From an uncultured Mesorhizobium sp. (lineage in GTDB: Bacteria > Pseudomonadota > Alphaproteobacteria > Rhizobiales > Rhizobiaceae), in NCBI GenBank assembly GCA_950071955.1, contig CATMOC010000150.1, positions 1-8,057 on the forward strand: a stretch of 8,057 nucleotides of DNA, given 5' to 3'. The translations under genes and the position numbers were made by a program. Under the pieces are notes generated by a model that did no database searches, had not been told where the DNA came from, and worked only from the letters and a program-made list of their open reading frames with translations. This document shows, piece after piece, positions 5,479-8,057 of the stretch; positions within the stretch are counted from its first letter, which is position 1, and each line of letters begins with the position of its first letter.

Positions 5479-6312
5479 TCAGGCCTGCGAAGTCAGCATG
5501 CGGTAGAAAAGGCGCGCCGGAAGCAGCCGCTTCAACACCACGCCGATCCGCGCCGGCGTAGTGACCACGTAGTGCGGTCTGGGCGAGCGGCTGTCCAGCG
5601 CATGCTTCAGCACCGCGTAGACCGCGTCGGGCTTCTGCTTGAACCGCGACTTCGAGCCGCCGGCCCTCAGGCGGGCGAGCTGGGTCTGGTATTCCTCGCG
5701 GTGCGGCGAGTTCTCGACGTCGATATGGGTCTCGAACCAGCCGAGCCCGGTCGCGGCGAGCCGCGATTCGATCGGCCCGGGCTCGATCAGGCTGACGTGG
5801 ATTCCGCTGCCCTCGAGTTCCGCGCGCTGGCACAGCATCAGCCCCTCGATCGCATGCTTGGACGCGGCATAGGCGCCGCGGAACTTCACCGGCACGAGCC
5901 CGAGGATCGACGAGCAATGAACGATGCGGCCATGGCCTTGCCGGCGCATGACGGGCACGATCCGCCGCGTCAGGTCGTGCCAGCCGAAGAAGTTGGCCTC
6001 GAACTGCTCGCGCAGCGCGTGCATGGGCAGGTCCTCCACCGCGCCGGCCTGCGCATGCGCGCCATTGTTGTAGAGCGCGTCGAGCGTTCCGCCGGTCCGA
6101 TCGAGCACGGCTTCGACCAGGGCTTCGATCGATTCCGCCTCGCGGTAGTCCAAATAGAAGGCTTCGATGCCGTGCTCTTCCAGCTGCCGCAGGTCGCCGG
6201 CCTTTCGCGCGGTGGCGAAGACGCGCCATCCGTCCCGCTTCAGCGCCCGGGCGCAATATGCGCCTATCCCCGAAGACGCGCCGGTCACGATGATCGTTCG
6301 GCTGGGAGCCAT
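5479..6312 (-). CDS. SDR-family NAD(P)-dependent oxidoreductase
   Basis: With the start chosen here the product has 277 residues. It is a classical short-chain dehydrogenase: cofactor loop TGASSGIG (10-17), NNG (82-84), and the catalytic set Ser135, Tyr148 and Lys152 (YAASK, 148-152), with EPGPI further on. An Arg at the end of the second strand (ATARKAG, 34-40) hints at NADP preference. Substrate is unknown; the C-terminal extension of about 90 residues with a basic end (KRLLPARLFYRMLTSQA) is longer than in minimal SDRs. The ATG at 6312 has AGGAGA about 6 nt upstream, better than the ATG 33 bases further out, which adds a non-conserved MASRSLAPGEK. It lies 45 bp upstream of the HIG1-like gene and may head that operon. 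It diverges from the YihY-family gene across 88 bp. Confidence 0.92.
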   Translation of the reverse strand: MAPSRTIIVTGASSGIGAYCARALKRDGWRVFATARKAGDLRQLEEHGIEAFYLDYREAESIEALVEAVLDRTGGTLDALYNNGAHAQAGAVEDLPMHALREQFEANFFGWHDLTRRIVPVMRRQGHGRIVHCSSILGLVPVKFRGAYAASKHAIEGLMLCQRAELEGSGIHVSLIEPGPIESRLAATGLGWFETHIDVENSPHREEYQTQLARLRAGGSKSRFKQKPDAVYAVLKHALDSRSPRPHYVVTTPARIGVVLKRLLPARLFYRMLTSQA

Positions 6313-6362
6313 CTTTTCTCCTGGGGCAAGGGAGCGACTTGCCATGCTGGCGGTTGAACTTC

Positions 6363-6392
6363 ACATAGTCGGCGGAAGATGGCAGCCGCAAG
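6363..6392 (-). promoter_or_regulatory. Candidate promoter for the SDR gene and downstream run
   Basis: On the minus strand, CTTGCG (6392-6387) and CTATGT (6368-6363) are 18 bp apart. They match the rhizobial housekeeping consensus CTTGAC-N17-CTATAT at four and five of six positions. The site lies about 50 bp ahead of the SDR start. Its -35 box overlaps the ribosome site of the divergent YihY-family gene, so the two transcripts would overlap at their 5' ends. Pattern match only. Confidence 0.3.
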
Positions 6393-6397
6393 GAGGT
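6391..6397 (+). promoter_or_regulatory. Strong Shine-Dalgarno site of the YihY-family gene
   Basis: AGGAGGT preceded by A (6390-6397) is an almost perfect complement of the 16S rRNA 3' end and stands 3-4 nt before the ATG at 6401. It decides the start over longer in-frame readings beginning at 6167. Confidence 0.85.
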
Positions 6398-6400
6398 TAC

Positions 6401-7252
6401 ATGCGCAAGATCGCCGCGACCCGGCGGATCTTGGCCGACGCTCTCGGCCATTTCGACACCGACGACGGCTGGTCGATGGCGAGCCACCTCGCGCTTTCCG
6501 CGCTCATCGCGCTTTTTCCATTCCTCATCTTCGCCACGGCGCTCGCCTCCTTCCTCGGCGCGAACGCCTTCGCCGACACCGCGGTCCACCTCGTCTTCGA
6601 CACCTGGCCGAGGGAGATCGCGGAACCCATCGCGCGGGAGGTCACCAACGTGCTCACCGTGCAGCGCGGCGATTTCCTCACCATCAGCGTCATCTTCGCG
6701 GCCGTCTTCGCCTCCAACGGCATCGAGGCCCTGCGCGTCTCCTTGAACCGGGCCTACCGCGTCGCGGAATCGCGTTCGTTCATCTTCCGGCGCCTGCAGA
6801 GCTTCGCCTTCGTGCTGATCGCCACGATGGGGTTCCTCGCCATCTCGATCCTGCTCGTCCTCGCGCCCCTGGCGGCGCGGATTGCCGAGAAACAGTTCAT
6901 ATGGCTCGGGCCCTACATGGGAACGATCACGCTCTGGCGGTTCATCATCGCCTCGACGGTGATCGTCATCGGCCTCGTCTGCGTCCATTTCTGGCTTCCC
7001 GCCGGCAGGCGGAGGATCCGCGACATCCTGCCGGGGATCGTCTTCACTGTCGTCGGCTGGGTCGCCGGCTCGACCATCTTCGCGACCTATCTCGAGCAGT
7101 TCTCCACTTATGTCTCGACCTATGCGGGACTGGCGTCGATCATGATCGCGGTGATCTTCCTCTACATCGTCTCGGTGATCTTCATTCTCGGCGGCGAGCT
7201 CAACGCCGCGATCCGACGCTACCGGGAGGCCCGCGCCCGCATCGGCAGCTGA
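6401..7252 (+). CDS. YihY/BrkB-family inner-membrane protein
   Basis: The 283-residue protein has the six-helix pattern of the YihY/BrkB family, with membrane segments at roughly 31-53, 92-112, 134-158, 178-199, 209-231 and 243-266. Diagnostic stretches are SALIALFPFLIF after the first helix start, NGIEALRVSLNRAYRV (106-121), and the C-terminal YAGLASIMIAVIFLYI...ILGGELNAAI (241-271), the usual YxGLxxxxxxxxWLYxxxxxxLxGAELNA-type ending. The family was once called ribonuclease BN in error; its real function is not established. The start follows the strong Shine-Dalgarno site. The gene is divergent from the SDR gene and convergent with the EamA transporter gene, overlapping its 3' end by 34 bp, so it is probably transcribed alone. 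The short charged tail (RRYREARARIGS) faces the cytoplasm if the family topology holds. Confidence 0.93.
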   Translation: MRKIAATRRILADALGHFDTDDGWSMASHLALSALIALFPFLIFATALASFLGANAFADTAVHLVFDTWPREIAEPIAREVTNVLTVQRGDFLTISVIFAAVFASNGIEALRVSLNRAYRVAESRSFIFRRLQSFAFVLIATMGFLAISILLVLAPLAARIAEKQFIWLGPYMGTITLWRFIIASTVIVIGLVCVHFWLPAGRRRIRDILPGIVFTVVGWVAGSTIFATYLEQFSTYVSTYAGLASIMIAVIFLYIVSVIFILGGELNAAIRRYREARARIGS

Positions 7253-8057
7253 ACCGTCGCCAGCGCCACGCCGAGGGTGGCGATGACCATCCCGGCGACC
7301 TGGACGGCCGAGAGTTCCTCCGAGAACAGCGCCCAGGCCATCAGCGCCGTCACCGCCGGCACGAGGTAGAACAGCGAGGCGACCTTCGACATCTCGCCGT
7401 GGCGGATGAGGTACATCAGAAGGAAGATCGCGCCGAGCGAAAGCACCAGCACCGACCAGGCTAGCGCGAGCGCCAGTTCGCCCGTCGGCACGAAGCTGCG
7501 CGTCTCCAGCGTGAACGATCCGGCCGCCATCAAGAGCGTCGCGCCGAGGTACTGGTAGAGGGTCACCGGCACGAGATCGACGCCTGTGACGAAGCGCTTC
7601 TGCCAGATGGTACCGGCGCTCATGCCGACGACCGAGATCACCGAAGCGGTCAGCGTGGCGGCGGTCACCCCTCCGGCAACCGCGCCGAGCTTCGGCAGGA
7701 GCACGATCACCACGCCCGCAAAGCCGATCGCAAGGCCGAGCCAGTGCCGGGGCAGGATGCGCTCCCCGAGGAAGAGCCCGGCAACCACCGCGGTGATCAG
7801 CGGCTGCAGGGCCACGATGAGCGCCGACAGGCCGGCCGGCATGCCGTGGCGGATCGCCCAGAACACCCCGCCAAGATAGACGCCATGCATCAGCATGCCC
7901 GCGAACGCGGCATGCAGCCGGTCGCGCCGGCGGGTCGGCCTGGCGCGGATGAAGACCAGCAGGACGGCAAGCAGCAGGAAGGCGATGGCGAAACGCACGG
8001 CGAGGAAGGAGAAGGGTTCCGACCAGGGCATGGCATAGCGCGCGCCGATGAATCCGG
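7219..8057 (-). CDS. EamA-family (DMT superfamily) transporter, start outside window
   Basis: The visible 279 codons, stop included, encode nine membrane helices arranged as the two tandem EamA repeats of the drug/metabolite transporter superfamily. The frame stays open to the right edge, and the residues before the ATG at 8031 (GFIGARYA, then MPWSEPFSFLAVRFA) match the conserved region after the first helix of these proteins. The true start is therefore beyond 8057 and about 20-25 residues are missing. Recognisable parts are the second helix with ALQPLITAVVAGLFLGERI in the first repeat and LVPAVTALMAWALFSEELS in the second. Family members export amino acids, metabolites or drugs; the substrate cannot be inferred. 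The last 34 bp overlap the convergent YihY-family gene, and the stop is TAG. Confidence 0.92.
   Translation of the reverse strand, partial: GFIGARYAMPWSEPFSFLAVRFAIAFLLLAVLLVFIRARPTRRRDRLHAAFAGMLMHGVYLGGVFWAIRHGMPAGLSALIVALQPLITAVVAGLFLGERILPRHWLGLAIGFAGVVIVLLPKLGAVAGGVTAATLTASVISVVGMSAGTIWQKRFVTGVDLVPVTLYQYLGATLLMAAGSFTLETRSFVPTGELALALAWSVLVLSLGAIFLLMYLIRHGEMSKVASLFYLVPAVTALMAWALFSEELSAVQVAGMVIATLGVALATVQLPMRARASR

Noticed and set aside
4828..6988. Long open frames of about 500 codons on both strands across the adenosyltransferase, HIG1-like, SDR and YihY-family genes (4828-6357 plus, 5471-6988 minus)
   Set aside because: They run through several genes in the wrong frame, have Arg-, Asp- and His-rich compositional bias and no ribosome site. 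The real genes in those places have clear family motifs.

Overview
The window reads as chromosomal DNA from an alphaproteobacterium, most likely a Hyphomicrobiales/Rhizobiales member near the Mesorhizobium-Phyllobacteriaceae group. The grounds are the high GC content, the protein sequences, and a neighbourhood that combines electron transfer flavoprotein, a PduO-type cobalamin adenosyltransferase and a small HIG1-like protein. The genus is an inference and no database was searched.

Layout from left to right. (1) On the minus strand, etfB (1427-2176) and etfA (470-1399) are followed by the N-terminal part of a 3-hydroxybutyryl-CoA dehydrogenase (1-356, running off the left edge). This is a beta-oxidation and electron-transfer module. 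A perfect 18-bp palindrome overlaps a candidate promoter about 140 bp upstream of etfB. (2) From about 2340 to 3725 the base composition drops to roughly 50-55% GC by eye. This stretch holds a nested inverted repeat, an unrecognised minus-strand gene (2514-3251) for a protein with a DNA-binding-like N-terminus, one membrane segment and an external C-terminal domain, and a divergently transcribed 100-residue secreted protein (3423-3725). (3) From 6312 down to 3853 on the minus strand lie an SDR oxidoreductase, a two-helix HIG1-like protein, a PduO-type cob(I)alamin adenosyltransferase and a rhomboid protease. They are closely spaced and probably co-transcribed. (4) Divergent from the SDR gene is a YihY/BrkB-family membrane protein (6401-7252, plus strand). 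Its 3' end overlaps by 34 bp the 3' end of a convergent EamA/DMT transporter gene that runs off the right edge.

Most of the window is conserved metabolic and membrane genes. ETF collects electrons from acyl-CoA and other dehydrogenases, the hydroxybutyryl-CoA dehydrogenase acts on short-chain 3-hydroxyacyl-CoA, and the adenosyltransferase makes the B12 coenzyme used for example by methylmalonyl-CoA mutase. Together these suit short-chain acyl-CoA and propionate catabolism. The parts most worth a second look are the palindrome upstream of etfB and the low-GC segment with its two unrecognised genes. I see no CRISPR array, transposase, rRNA or complete tRNA.
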